Counted from the stretch's first letter, positions 25,886 through 36,506 are shown. The stretch: DNA of 64,000 nt from Thiothrix litoralis (GCF_017901135.1 NZ_CP072801.1:3159501-3223500), one strand, 5' to 3'. Translations and numbers: made by a program. The notes: a model not told the origin generated them from the letters alone.

Positions 25886-27071
25886 TGTGTACACCGGGCA
25901 TCACCGCCCCTCACCCGCCGGACGCTTGAGTGCCAGCCAACAGCAATACCATTTCAGCTACCGCCACGATGCGCCCGAAGCCTTGTCGCTGACTATGCCA
26001 CTCCGTCACGAAAGCTACAGCCACGCACAATTGCACCCCATCTTCCAGATGAACCTGCCCGAAGGTGCATTGCGTGAAGCCTTGGAGCGCATGACTGCTA
26101 AACAATACGGCAGTGACGATTTGACCTTGCTGACCATTCTCGGTACACATCAAATCGGGCGCATGGCTTACGCACTGGCAGACCAGCCGCTGCCCACTCC
26201 CGGTGATAAACCGCTGGGGCTGGATGATTTGTTGCATAGCCACGATGCCAATCTGTTTGGCGAATTGCTGCAACGTTATGCCCAACAATCCGGGGTTGCG
26301 GGCGTGCAGCCCAAAATCTTGCTCGACCTGCAAGGGCATCTGACTTTTCCGCTGGAACATTACATCGTCAAGAGCTGGGGGGCGGATTACCCGCATCTGG
26401 GTTGTAACGAATACTTGTGCATGAGCATTGCTAAAGATGCCGGGTTGAGCGTGCCAGTTTTCCACCTCAGCGACAATGCCAAGCTGTTGATCAGCCAGCG
26501 CTTTGACATTGATAGCAACGGCGAAGCCTTGGGCTTTGAAGATTTTTGCGTGCTGCAAGCCAAAGGCACGAAGCAAAAGTACGACAGTTCGCTGGAAAGC
26601 TGCGCCAACACCATCCGCCAATTCGTTTCCACCGAACATCAGGCGCAAGCTTTGGCGGATTGGTACAAACTCAGCTACCTCAATGTCAGGATCAGGAACG
26701 GCGATGCCCACCTGAAAAATCTGGGGGTGTTGTACCGCGATTTGCACGCTTTTCGGCGTGGCGAAGTGCCAAGCGTCACGCGCACGCTTGCGCCGGTATT
26801 TGATTTGGTTAGCACCGTTCCCTACCTGCCACACGACACGATGGCCTTGACGCTGACTGGCTCAAAGCGTTGGCCTAAGCGCAAGGTGTTACAGGCATTT
26901 GCCAAGCAGCATTGCCAGCTTGCTGCGCAACAAATTGGCGAAATTGAGGCGGCGGTGGAGTGGGCTATCGGGCAAAATTTGCCACTGTTGGAGCAGTTGC
27001 AGCAGCAATATGCGGGGTTTGCGCCGATTGGGGAAGGTTTGCATACTTTGTTGCTAACGCCGTTGCCGTAA
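25872..27071 (+). CDS. hipA: HipA-type serine/threonine kinase toxin
   Basis: 399 residues. N-terminal HipA domain (YRHDAPEALSLTMPLR; MNLPEGALREAL) and the kinase core: glycine-rich ATP loop SGVAGVQPKILL near residue 140, lysine in HYIVKSWG, catalytic loop RNGDAHLKNLGV near 275, and metal-binding Asp in FDLVSTVPY. E. coli HipA phosphorylates glutamyl-tRNA synthetase and halts growth; the target here is unknown. All catalytic motifs look intact, so the toxin is probably active. Confidence 0.88.
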   Translation: MAAVDVYTGHHRPSPAGRLSASQQQYHFSYRHDAPEALSLTMPLRHESYSHAQLHPIFQMNLPEGALREALERMTAKQYGSDDLTLLTILGTHQIGRMAYALADQPLPTPGDKPLGLDDLLHSHDANLFGELLQRYAQQSGVAGVQPKILLDLQGHLTFPLEHYIVKSWGADYPHLGCNEYLCMSIAKDAGLSVPVFHLSDNAKLLISQRFDIDSNGEALGFEDFCVLQAKGTKQKYDSSLESCANTIRQFVSTEHQAQALADWYKLSYLNVRIRNGDAHLKNLGVLYRDLHAFRRGEVPSVTRTLAPVFDLVSTVPYLPHDTMALTLTGSKRWPKRKVLQAFAKQHCQLAAQQIGEIEAAVEWAIGQNLPLLEQLQQQYAGFAPIGEGLHTLLLTPLP

Positions 27072-27149
27072 TGCTTGGATATTGGTAGAACCCGCTAGCC
27101 GGAAGCGCCCCGGCAATTGCTTAGGAGCGTGTACGAAACAACTTCCCAA

Positions 27150-27171
27150 AGAGGGCGTATGCAATACGCCC
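27150..27171. repeat. REP-like palindrome, copy 1
   Basis: AGAGGGCGTATGCAATACGC plus CC is a near-perfect palindrome. An inverted near-identical copy lies at 33649-33671. It is a dispersed intergenic repeat of the kind that occurs many times per genome. The rest of 27072-27286 has no gene. Confidence 0.6.
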
Positions 27172-27286
27172 CTACAGCGGATGGTCTTATTTGTCTTGCA
27201 GTATTGTGACGTGGATTACACATAGAACGTTTTGTGTCGTGCTAAACTCTTAAGCAATCATTTCCTTGGGCTTATTGGGAAACATC

Positions 27287-30200
27287 ATGATCTCACCTTT
27301 CTTTGGGCAAGCTGACAAAACAGCTAGAAAATACCATTGGTTGAACTTCCATCCTGCTTCGGAAGCGCAGGGGGTGCGCGACTGGTTCACTGAGAGCATG
27401 AAACAGTTCCGTGAACAGCATCAGGTTTACCCATTGGTGTTGCAAGGTGAAATCGGGATTGGCAGGCGTTATCTATTGGAAGCAGCACATTTCAGGCAGA
27501 CACGCGATGGCTTGCCCGTGGTGGTGTTCCATTGGGATATGGAGTTGCGGGATGCCCCCAATCGGGAAGCACAACTTGAACACATGCAGGCAAAGCTAGA
27601 AAATTTTGAGCAACAGCTTGAGGTGAACAACGCTTCATTGTGGGCAAAGCTGAAACAGTTGGGCGAGGTAGTGGAGGCCAAGCTACCCCTTAACGTTGGG
27701 CAAGCGGAAATATCGCTAGATTTAAACAAGCTCATGGCATGGTTGTTTTTGCCGGGTAGCGAGGAAAGCAAGGAAGAGGAAGGAGCGGATGCTTTCAAGC
27801 AGATGGAGGCGCGTTTCCGACAGTTACTACGCGATAGCCACCTCATTCTGCACGTGCGTAATGCCGAATTACTGGATCAGGGCTTGCTGGAAAAGCTGTG
27901 GCATACCGTGAAATGGCTGAATGATGCAGCCGCCGCCGAAACGGGTTTCATGGGCTTGGCCTTCTCGTTTACGTCTGCTTATCCGTTACGGGAATTGCTG
28001 GGGGCGCGGGAGCGTTATGCGCTGGTGTCTGTACTGCCGTTGTCATCGCAGCGGGTGCTACGGGCTTTGCGTGAAACTTATGGTGATGACATCGCCAGCC
28101 ATGCGGTTGTGGAATGGCTGTTGACACATACGGCGCTGCACAGCGGGGTGGTGGATGCTGAACACTTGGGTAAATTGCTCGACACGTTGATGGATGAGGG
28201 CTTGCTGGGGCAAGTGGATGATCAATGGATGTTTGCTTCCACGGATGATCTGGCAGCGTGGCGCTCGGTCGTGGGTAAGAATATCGAAGCGCTCTGGTTG
28301 TCACGCTGGGAACGTGTACCCGCCAAGCTGCAAGCCAAGTTACGGGCGTTATTCGGGCTGGCGGCATTGGGGGGTGAATGGATTCCTGTCGATGTGCTGT
28401 TGGATTATCTGGAAATCGACAACAAAGATGAGCGGGATGATCTGGTTGATGTGCTGGATGATGTGTACGTCAACACCAGCCCCGCGCTGTTGCAATGCAT
28501 GGATTGGCGTTTTGTCGGGATGAGTGGGCAAGGGCTGGTATACCGTTTTCACAGCCCGTTGTTACCTGCGCTGATTGCCGACCCTGCCACGCGCAAGGAC
28601 TTGGCGCAGAAACTGTTGGTCTGGTTGCAACAGCGCTGGCCTGCGCCGAGCCGTAATCAGGCTGCTTACCTGTTGCGGCTGGCAAACCACGCTGATCGTG
28701 CCGTTGCCCAAGCCTTGCGCGAACGCCTGGCATGGCAAGTCGAAGCCGAATTCGCGGCAGAGTTGCAGGCGCATGTGCTGGATAAGCTGGAAAGCGGCGA
28801 GTTGTCGCTTGCCACACTCAGTCGAATTATGCGGAAGCATCACTTGGTGTGGCCTATGCCGCGCCGCCGCGCCATTTGCCGGGCGTGGTTCAGCTTTTAC
28901 CAGCGTAGTTTGCGGGATGTGCCCGCTCAGGCGAACTATGTGGGTGGGGACTGGGATGCACTGTGGCAGGTGGCGGATGACTCGCCAATCCCTGCTACGG
29001 CTGAAGGCTTAAGTCTGTGTTTTTTTTATGGAACGGTACAGGAAGATGCTGGAGAGTATGGCAAAGCGGAACAGCTTGTCCAGTTGGGATTAAGTCTATG
29101 CAAAAAACATAAAAATCTGGATATGGAGGCTAGCTTTCATTCCATTCTGGCAACTATTGAGCATACAAGGGGTGATTTGGCTTCAGCGGAGAAACGTTTG
29201 CGTGACTTTGCTGTGCCAATGTTTCGGCAGGTCGGAAATACTCGCTCAGTAGCTGTTGCTTATGGGCGAATCGCGGACATCCTGCAAGCGCGAGGTCAAC
29301 TGGACGAGGCGCTCAACATTCGTCAGACAGAGCAGCTCCCCGTCTATGAGAAGCTCGGCGATGTGCGCTCCAAAGCGGTGACGATGGGGAAGATCGCGGA
29401 CATCCTGCAAGCGCGAGGTCAACTGGACGAGGCGCTCAACATTCGGCAGACAGAGGAGCTCCCCGTGTATGAGAAGCTCGGCGATGTGCGCTCCAAAGCG
29501 GTGACGATGGGAAAGATCGCGGACATCCTGCAAGCGCGAGGTCAACTGGACGAGGCGCTCAACATTCGGCAGACAGAGCAGCTCCCCGTCTATGAGAAGC
29601 TCGGCGATGTGCGCTCGAAAGCGGTGACGGAACGTAAGATTGCCGACATTCTTATTGCTCGTGGTCAATTGGATGAGGGGTTGAAGGTTTTACAGGAACG
29701 CTGCATTCCTCCAATGGAAAAAATTGGAGCGATTCAAGATGTTGCTGTGTTTCAAGGAATTATTGCGGACATCCTGCAAGCGCGAGGTCAACTGGACGAG
29801 GCGCTCAACACGCTGAATGAAACGCTCCCCGTCTATGAGAAGCTCGGCGCTGTGCGCGAAAAAGCGGTGACGATGGGAAAGATCGCGGACATCCTGCAAG
29901 CGCGAGGTCAACTGGACGAGGCGCTCAACACGCTGAATGAAACGCTCCCCGTCTATGAGAAGCTCGGCGCTGTGCGCGAAAAAGCGGTGACGATGGGAAA
30001 GATCGCGGACATCCTGCAAGCGCGAGGTCAACTGGACGAGGCGCTCAACACGCTGAATGAAACGCTCCCCGTCTATGAGAAGCTCGGCGCTGTGCGCGAA
30101 AAAGCGGTGACGATGGGAAAGATCGCGGACATCCTGCAAGCGCGAGGTCAACTGGACGAGGCGCTCAACACGCTGAATGAAACGCTCCCCGTCTATGAGA

Positions 30201-30400
30201 AGCTCGGCGATGTGCACTCGCTGCTGGTTGGTCGTGCCAAACTTGCCATGCTGCTGTGGCAAATGGATGCAGCAGTTAACGCAGCCCGTGTGCAAGAATT
30301 ACTGTGCTTGGCACTGAGCGATGCCCGCCGCCTGCGAATCCCCGAAGCCGGAATCATCGAAAACATCCTCTCGCAAAGGGGCTTGTCTTGCGACAAGTAA
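27287..30400 (+). CDS. Large NTPase-like protein with near-identical TPR repeats
   Basis: 1037 residues, resembling the signal-transducing STAND type. The N-terminal P-loop-like segment QGEIGIGRRYLL (about 54-65) has Arg where Walker A Lys is expected, and Walker B is unclear, so nucleotide hydrolysis is doubtful. A winged-helix-like middle region (about 330-480) precedes a helical stretch. From about residue 660 there are eight TPR units with the core RIADILQARGQLDEALN. Units 1-3 are 41 residues, 5-7 are 40 residues and identical to each other, and unit 4 has diverged. I prefer ATG 27287 over TTG 27266. The organisation is typical of sensor or conflict proteins; no effector domain is recognised. 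Confidence 0.7.
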   Translation: MISPFFGQADKTARKYHWLNFHPASEAQGVRDWFTESMKQFREQHQVYPLVLQGEIGIGRRYLLEAAHFRQTRDGLPVVVFHWDMELRDAPNREAQLEHMQAKLENFEQQLEVNNASLWAKLKQLGEVVEAKLPLNVGQAEISLDLNKLMAWLFLPGSEESKEEEGADAFKQMEARFRQLLRDSHLILHVRNAELLDQGLLEKLWHTVKWLNDAAAAETGFMGLAFSFTSAYPLRELLGARERYALVSVLPLSSQRVLRALRETYGDDIASHAVVEWLLTHTALHSGVVDAEHLGKLLDTLMDEGLLGQVDDQWMFASTDDLAAWRSVVGKNIEALWLSRWERVPAKLQAKLRALFGLAALGGEWIPVDVLLDYLEIDNKDERDDLVDVLDDVYVNTSPALLQCMDWRFVGMSGQGLVYRFHSPLLPALIADPATRKDLAQKLLVWLQQRWPAPSRNQAAYLLRLANHADRAVAQALRERLAWQVEAEFAAELQAHVLDKLESGELSLATLSRIMRKHHLVWPMPRRRAICRAWFSFYQRSLRDVPAQANYVGGDWDALWQVADDSPIPATAEGLSLCFFYGTVQEDAGEYGKAEQLVQLGLSLCKKHKNLDMEASFHSILATIEHTRGDLASAEKRLRDFAVPMFRQVGNTRSVAVAYGRIADILQARGQLDEALNIRQTEQLPVYEKLGDVRSKAVTMGKIADILQARGQLDEALNIRQTEELPVYEKLGDVRSKAVTMGKIADILQARGQLDEALNIRQTEQLPVYEKLGDVRSKAVTERKIADILIARGQLDEGLKVLQERCIPPMEKIGAIQDVAVFQGIIADILQARGQLDEALNTLNETLPVYEKLGAVREKAVTMGKIADILQARGQLDEALNTLNETLPVYEKLGAVREKAVTMGKIADILQARGQLDEALNTLNETLPVYEKLGAVREKAVTMGKIADILQARGQLDEALNTLNETLPVYEKLGDVHSLLVGRAKLAMLLWQMDAAVNAARVQELLCLALSDARRLRIPEAGIIENILSQRGLSCDK
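29265..30215 (+). repeat. Tandem 120-123 bp repeats encoding TPRs
   Basis: Eight units start near 29268, 29391, 29514, 29637, 29760, 29880, 30000 and 30120. The units at 29760-30120 are essentially identical at DNA level, showing very recent tandem duplication or homogenisation. Two sequence classes differ in the segment after GCGCTCAACA. Confidence 0.88.
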
Positions 30401-30498
30401 ATCCCCCTCAATCCCCCTTTTGCAAAGGGGGAAGCCAGAATATACCGCGCCCTCTTGCTCCCCTCCTTTGCAAAAGGAGGGGTTGGGGGAGGATTTTC
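30399..30498. repeat. Nested inverted repeat, MITE-like
   Basis: Starts on the stop codon of the TPR gene. Outer arms (aaatccccctcaatccccct and, inverted, aggggttgggggaggatttt) enclose two inner hairpins, CCCCCTTTTGCAAAGGGGG and CCCCTCCTTTGCAAAAGGAGGGG-like. G/C-tract hairpins of this kind are common miniature repeats. It may also act as a transcription terminator. Confidence 0.55.
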
Positions 30499-30551
30499 CC
30501 CCTTTTGCTCCCTTCACCCCTTGCGGGGGAAGCAACTGTCTTGATGTTATG

Positions 30552-31690
<1,139 letters not shown>

Positions 31691-31775
31691 GGGGATGGGG
31701 GGAACGGTTCGGAGTAAGGATCTTTGCCTGAATGCAACACTTGATCTCAGTTGGCAAATACAAGAATAATTTAAT

Positions 31776-31994
31776 TTATTCCGATCCCCACATCACACTA
31801 ATCGGCACTGCCCACATCCCCACTCCAAACGGCACAACATGCTCCCCCGTATACAACACCACTCCAACAAACCGCCTGCTCTTCGCCATATGGTCACGAA
31901 ACCAATACAGGTGTTTGAAACTATCTTTGCTAACGGCTGACCCCGCCTTGATTTCAATACCCAGCAAATCACCGTCTTCGTTTTCGACGTTGAC
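31776..31994 (-). pseudogene. C-terminal fragment of a DUF4143 ATPase
   Basis: Read on the minus strand: VVNVENEDGDLLGIEIKAGS, then FKHLYWFRDHMAKSRRFVGV and the end WAVPISVMWGSE. This is the C-terminal domain of the AAA-ATPase/DUF4143 family, which has a nuclease-like E-x-K strand (GIEIKAG). The frame is cut at about 31994 by the TnpB transposon end, and I cannot find the rest beyond it, so it is a dead remnant. Confidence 0.7.
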
Positions 31995-32200
31995 TACTCC
32001 CCACGGCTAAAGCCGGGGGATTCCTAATTCACCGAGAACAGGACGACGACACCGAAATGCCATCGCCACTAACATTCTCTCCAAAGGCTAACACCGCCAG
32101 CCCGGCGGCTAAAATGTTACGTGCTGCATTCACGTCACGGTCGTGGGTTGTGCCGCATTCGGGGCACTCCCACGATCGCACGTCCAGCGGCATGTTTTCT
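31995..32200 (-). ncRNA. Candidate omega/reRNA of the TnpB transposon
   Basis: TnpB guide RNAs derive from the 3' part of tnpB and the adjacent transposon end. Here that is the minus strand from about 32200 to the hairpin at 31999-32018, with a guide read from the flanking DNA below about 31995. Position-based inference only. Confidence 0.3.
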
Positions 32201-33183
32201 TTCACGAACCCACAGCAGGAACAGCGTTTAGTGGACGGGAAGAATCTCCCTATCTCAACGTATGTCCTCCCGTACCAGCCAGCTTTGTACGCAAGCTGGC
32301 GAGTGAACTCACCCCAACTTGCATCCGCAATGTGCTTGGCTAACGTTGGGTTCTTAATCATGTTCTTCACGGCGAGGTTTTCAGCACAAACCACTTGGTT
32401 CTCGTTAATCAGTTTGCGGGACAACTTGTGCAAGTTGTCCGAACGGTCATCGGAAATTTTCGCGTGAACACGGGCGACCTTGCGTTTAGCTTTCAACCGG
32501 TTCTTGCTGCCGAGTGTCTTCTTGGCAAGACGGCGTTGGTACTTCGCGAGTTTAGCCGCGTGTTGTGCGGTGTGGCGGGGATTACCGGATTTAAAACCGT
32601 CAGAGGTAACGAACAAATCCTTGATGCCCACGTCAATGCCTGCCTTTTTATCGGTGACGGGCAACAGCGTGGGTTCAAATTCACACAAGCAAGACACAAA
32701 ATAGCGTCCGGCCTGATCTTTGGAAACAGTAACCGTGGTGGGGTCAGCCGGAAGTGCCTGACTCCACTTGATATTCAGCGGTTTATCGCACTTCGCCAGT
32801 TTCAATTCACCGTCACGGTAGCTGAACGCGCGGTACGTGAATTCAGCCGATTGGCGGTGCTTTTTAGATTTGAAGACAGGGTATTTTGCCCGACCTTCAA
32901 AGAAGTTTTTGAACGCCGTTTGCTGATTCCTCAAGCATTGTTGCAGCGGAACACTGGAAACGTCGTTCAGGAAAGTAGCTTCAGGCAGTTTTTTGATGGC
33001 AGTCAGTTGGGAACTCGCTTTCGTGTACCCAACTTTTTCCTGAGCCTGATAGTAGGCATCCGTGCGGTAACGCAAGATGCTGTTGTAAACGTAGCGCACA
33101 CAACCGAACGTCTGAGCCAGCAACGTTTCTTGTTGTGGGTCTGGGTAGAATCGGAATTGGTAGGCGCGTTTAGTTTTTATTAT
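32029..33183 (-). CDS. tnpB: TnpB RNA-guided nuclease
   Basis: About 384 residues if read from the first codon after the upstream stop. The N-terminal TKRAYQFRFYPDPQQETLLA is typical of TnpB, but its only possible initiators are ATA codons at 33183 and 33180. The first standard start is TTG 33123, which would drop 20 conserved residues. Catalytic RuvC residues are present: Asp in AGIDVGIKDLFV, Glu in VVCAENLAVK, Asp in HDRDVNAARNILA. The zinc finger is CSCCG/CPECG. The family is guided by a transposon-end RNA. The body looks intact; the start may be mutated. Confidence 0.85.
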   Translation of the reverse strand: MIKTKRAYQFRFYPDPQQETLLAQTFGCVRYVYNSILRYRTDAYYQAQEKVGYTKASSQLTAIKKLPEATFLNDVSSVPLQQCLRNQQTAFKNFFEGRAKYPVFKSKKHRQSAEFTYRAFSYRDGELKLAKCDKPLNIKWSQALPADPTTVTVSKDQAGRYFVSCLCEFEPTLLPVTDKKAGIDVGIKDLFVTSDGFKSGNPRHTAQHAAKLAKYQRRLAKKTLGSKNRLKAKRKVARVHAKISDDRSDNLHKLSRKLINENQVVCAENLAVKNMIKNPTLAKHIADASWGEFTRQLAYKAGWYGRTYVEIGRFFPSTKRCSCCGFVKENMPLDVRSWECPECGTTHDRDVNAARNILAAGLAVLAFGENVSGDGISVSSSCSR

Positions 33184-33454
33184 TCACAAAATATCGTATA
33201 TTTCGTGAAGAGTCAACAACCGAAGATAGCAAACCAAACGGAGGAGCGAGAAGAGGGTCGGCTGTCGCCGACGCGCTATCCCTCCCCATGCCTAAAGGCA
33301 GGGGTATCTCGCGCACGACTGATGAGTGAGATCCTGAGTGTTTTAGCTGTTATAACATAAATCCCCGCGATTTTAACAATAGACTACCCGCTATTTGTAA
33401 ATTAGCATTCCCGCGATTTTAGCACTAGATGGCTTGATCGTTGGTTGCCCGTGG

Positions 33455-33786
33455 TTTTAATATCCTTTACCGCATTGAAACCTTCAATACCAAATTCAGG
33501 AAGACCTGCCCTGCTGGCGATTCTTCCCCAGAACATCGCTTGCAGGGCAAGCTACTACAGCAGGCCGGGGAATGGCTGGAACAGGTGGGATGCGGCTGTT
33601 TTTGACGGATTATCATTTGGAGATGACGCGGTTGATGCTGGCAGACGTAGGGCGTATTGCATACGCCCTCTTTCTCTTCAAGACCACATCGAAGCCGCCG
33701 CCAAATTGATCAACGCAACCGGCTACCATCGCCGCGCCCCCAAACTCGCCGAACTCCAAGCCCGTCTCAGCCAACCCAACAAATAG
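33455..33786 (+). pseudogene. Remnant of a TPR/NTPase-type protein C-terminus
   Basis: LTDYHLEMTRLMLA is readable at about 33601-33642. The conserved ending DHIEAAAKLINATGYHRR followed by LAELQARL is in another frame from about 33680 to 33786. The REP-like palindrome at 33649-33671 sits exactly between them. The HLEMARLxLA...HIEAAAKLI..TGYHRR pattern is a common C-terminus of large TPR/NTPase proteins. Broken by the palindrome insertion and upstream loss. Confidence 0.55.
33649..33671. repeat. REP-like palindrome, copy 2
   Basis: GTAGGGCGTATTGCATACGC plus CCT is the inverted counterpart of 27150-27171. Here it interrupts a gene remnant, which shows this repeat family can insert. The surrounding 33306-33450 also has a repeated cccgcgatttta motif (33363 and 33410) and no gene. 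Confidence 0.6.
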
Positions 33787-33848
33787 CATTCCCCACGCCC
33801 CAAAATGGGGCATATAATAGCTGGAGAACCAGTCACGCGAGAACAACC

Positions 33849-36503
33849 ATGTCAGCCGAAGCCATCCTCTCCGCCAGCCCTTACCTCCAGCACCAGCTCG
33901 CTCGCCACCCCAACTGGCAAGCCCTGTGCGCCACCAGCCAGCCTTACTGCGACGGCGAACTTTTCCAGACAATCGCCGCTGAAATCCGCGACATCCCCGA
34001 CCACACCACCCTGCTGCATGTTGTTCGCAACATCCGCCACCGCGAAAGCGTGCGCATCGCTTGGCGCGACCTCAGCGGGATGGCAGAACTGGCTGAAACC
34101 CTGCGCACCACCTCCGACCTTGCTGATGGCTTGGTGGATGCCGTGCTCCACTGGTGTTACGCCGAACTCAGCGCCAAACACGGCATACCCCGCAGCCGCG
34201 ACGGCGCACCGCAGCAACTGGTGATTCTCGGCATGGGCAAGCTGGGCGGGCGCGAACTCAACTTTTCCTCTGACATTGACCTGATTTTTGCCTTCCCGGA
34301 AAAGGGCGATACCGACGGCAAACGCTCGCTCGACAACCAGACATTTTTCACCCGCGTCGGGCAACGCCTGATCGGGGTATTGGGGCAAACCACCGCTGAC
34401 GGCATTGCTTACCGCGTCGACATGCGTTTGCGCCCCTTCGGCGAAGTCGGCGCACTCGCGCTATCGTTCGACGGGATGGAGCATTACTACGAAACCCACG
34501 GGCGCGAATGGGAACGCTACGCCCTGATCAAGGCGCGGGTGATCGCAGGCGACCAAGCCAGCGGCGCGGAACTGATGGCACGTTTGCGCCCCTTCGTTTA
34601 CCGCCGCTACCTCGATTACGGCGCAGTCGAACAATTGCGCGACATGAAAGCGATGATCAACCGCGAAGCCGAACGCCGTGGCAAGTATCAGGATGTGAAA
34701 CTCGGCACAGGTGGCATCCGCGAAATCGAATTCACCGCGCAAGTGTTCCAGCTCATGCGCGGGGGGCCTGTGCCCGAACTGCGCCAGCGCAACCTGCTGC
34801 TGACGCTGGCAGCCTTGCTGGCACAACAACTGCTGAGTGAGGAAGAATATGAGGTGTTGCACCTTGCCTACCATTTCCTGCGGCGCACCGAAAACCGCCT
34901 GCAAATGTGGCATGACGAACAAACTCATTCCCTGCCCGACAAGTCGGAGCAGCAGGCCAGCCTTGCTGCGAGCATGGGCTTTGCCGATTGGGAGCGTTTC
35001 CGCACCGAACTCAATCGCCATCAGCAAGGTGTGAGCCATATTTTCCAGCGGGTGTTTGCCCTCGAAACAGAGGCGTCGCGCCCGATGCCGGAACACCCCG
35101 CGATTCAGGCTTTGCTGGATAGCCGTTTGTACGCATCCCTCACCGATACCGGGCGCAGCCGCCTGAAGCGCTTGCTGCCTGCGTTGCTGGATGTGTGCAA
35201 TGCCACCGCGACCCCGCAAGACACGCTGGAACGTTGCCTGCGGGTGGTGAGCAAGATTGCGCCACGTTCCGGCTATATTGCGATGCTGGCGGATAACCCC
35301 GGCGCACTCGACCAGTTTGTGCGGCTGGTCAGCGACAGCTTGTGGATTACCAGCGAGTTGACCTTGCACCCGATTCTGCTCGATCAGATGCTCGACCCGC
35401 ACCAGCTTTACGCCCCGCTCAACCGGGAGGAACTCGGGGCAGCTTTGCGGCTGGAACTGGGGCGCATTGACGCCAACGATACCGAACAGGTGATGGAACG
35501 CTTACGTCAGTTCAAGCAGGCGCAAGTATTACGCACCGCAGCGGCCGACATCACTGGGGTGTTGCCACTGATGAAGGTGTCCGACCAGCTCACTTGGGTT
35601 GCCGAAGCAGTGTTGGAAGAAACCCAGCGTCATGTGTGGGAGACGATGACCGCGCAAGTAGGTGTGCCGTGTTACCAGCTAGAAGGTTTAACCCATCAGG
35701 CCGGTTTTGCCATTATCGGCTACGGCAAACTGGGTGGTTTGGAACTGGGTTATGGTTCGGATCTCGACATTATTTTCCTGCACGACAGCCAAGGACAGGC
35801 GCAGCAAACCAACGGCAACAAAGTGCTGGAAAATGCGGTGTTCTACGCGCGTTTTGCGCAAAAGATTATCCATACCCTGACCACCTTCACCCCGGCAGGG
35901 CGTTTGTATGAAACCGATACGCGCTTGCGCCCCAGTGGTGCTTCCGGCTTGCTGGTCAGTAGCCTGAATGCCTTCCGCACCTATCAGCAGGAAAAAGCGT
36001 GGGTGTGGGAACATCAGGCGTTGTTGCGTGCCCGTGTGGTGACGGGTTCGGCAAGCTTACGGGCGCAATTTGAGCAGGTACGCCACGCTGTGCTGTGCCA
36101 ACCGCGTGACAAGGCTGCCTTACGCAAGGAAGTCAGCACCATGCGCCAGAAAATGTGGGAAAGCGTCGGTAGTAAGGATGCCAGCGTGTTCAACCTGAAA
36201 AAAGACCCTGGCGGCATTACCGACATCGAATTCATCGTGCAATTCCTGATCCTTGCCCATGCGCACGAACACCCGCAACTGGTGCGTTGGAGTGACAATA
36301 TCCGCCAACTGAAATCCCTGCATCAGGCAGGCATCTTGCCGGAAGTGCAGGCGGAAGCCTTGGCCGATGCTTACCGCAGCTTGCGTGATCGCCTGCATGA
36401 ACTGGCCTTGCAGGAACAGGGGGCGACGGTAGAGGCGGGGCAGTTTGCACGGGAACGGGCAGTGGTGCAGGCGGCTTGGAAAGAGTGGATGTTGCAGGTG
36501 TAG
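33849..36503 (+). CDS. glnE: Glutamine synthetase adenylyltransferase/deadenylase
   Basis: 884 residues (E. coli 946). It attaches AMP to, or removes it from, glutamine synthetase in response to PII. Two nucleotidyltransferase domains are visible: the N-terminal deadenylase GMGKLGGRELNFSSDIDLIF near residue 129, and the C-terminal adenylase GYGKLGGLELGYGSDLDIIF near 624. The PII-uridylyl-type helical region is between them, and DPGGITDIEFIVQFL lies near the end. Both D-x-D metal motifs are intact. ATG 33849 is used; the frame is open upstream through the remnant, which is not part of the gene. Confidence 0.95.
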   Translation: MSAEAILSASPYLQHQLARHPNWQALCATSQPYCDGELFQTIAAEIRDIPDHTTLLHVVRNIRHRESVRIAWRDLSGMAELAETLRTTSDLADGLVDAVLHWCYAELSAKHGIPRSRDGAPQQLVILGMGKLGGRELNFSSDIDLIFAFPEKGDTDGKRSLDNQTFFTRVGQRLIGVLGQTTADGIAYRVDMRLRPFGEVGALALSFDGMEHYYETHGREWERYALIKARVIAGDQASGAELMARLRPFVYRRYLDYGAVEQLRDMKAMINREAERRGKYQDVKLGTGGIREIEFTAQVFQLMRGGPVPELRQRNLLLTLAALLAQQLLSEEEYEVLHLAYHFLRRTENRLQMWHDEQTHSLPDKSEQQASLAASMGFADWERFRTELNRHQQGVSHIFQRVFALETEASRPMPEHPAIQALLDSRLYASLTDTGRSRLKRLLPALLDVCNATATPQDTLERCLRVVSKIAPRSGYIAMLADNPGALDQFVRLVSDSLWITSELTLHPILLDQMLDPHQLYAPLNREELGAALRLELGRIDANDTEQVMERLRQFKQAQVLRTAAADITGVLPLMKVSDQLTWVAEAVLEETQRHVWETMTAQVGVPCYQLEGLTHQAGFAIIGYGKLGGLELGYGSDLDIIFLHDSQGQAQQTNGNKVLENAVFYARFAQKIIHTLTTFTPAGRLYETDTRLRPSGASGLLVSSLNAFRTYQQEKAWVWEHQALLRARVVTGSASLRAQFEQVRHAVLCQPRDKAALRKEVSTMRQKMWESVGSKDASVFNLKKDPGGITDIEFIVQFLILAHAHEHPQLVRWSDNIRQLKSLHQAGILPEVQAEALADAYRSLRDRLHELALQEQGATVEAGQFARERAVVQAAWKEWMLQV

Positions 36504-36506
36504 GTG

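Larger units (their letters stand above)
31990..33305 (-). mobile_element. IS200/IS605-type TnpB transposon
   Basis: A tnpB-only (IS1341-like) unit. Both ends have a related hairpin: CCCC-A-CGGC-TAAA-GCCG-GGGG at 31999-32018 and CCCC-A-TGCC-TAAA-GGCA-GGGG at 33284-33304. No tnpA is present, so movement would need help in trans. It is inserted into the DUF4143 gene. Confidence 0.75.

Noticed and set aside
29265-30215. CRISPR or satellite repeat
   Set aside because: Repeats are in frame, 120-123 bp, and encode regular TPR helices.
23229-30295. Other long antisense frames opposite the ABC exporter, hipA and the TPR repeats
   Set aside because: Shadows of G+C-rich codon bias and repeats; composition and lack of ribosome sites argue against coding.
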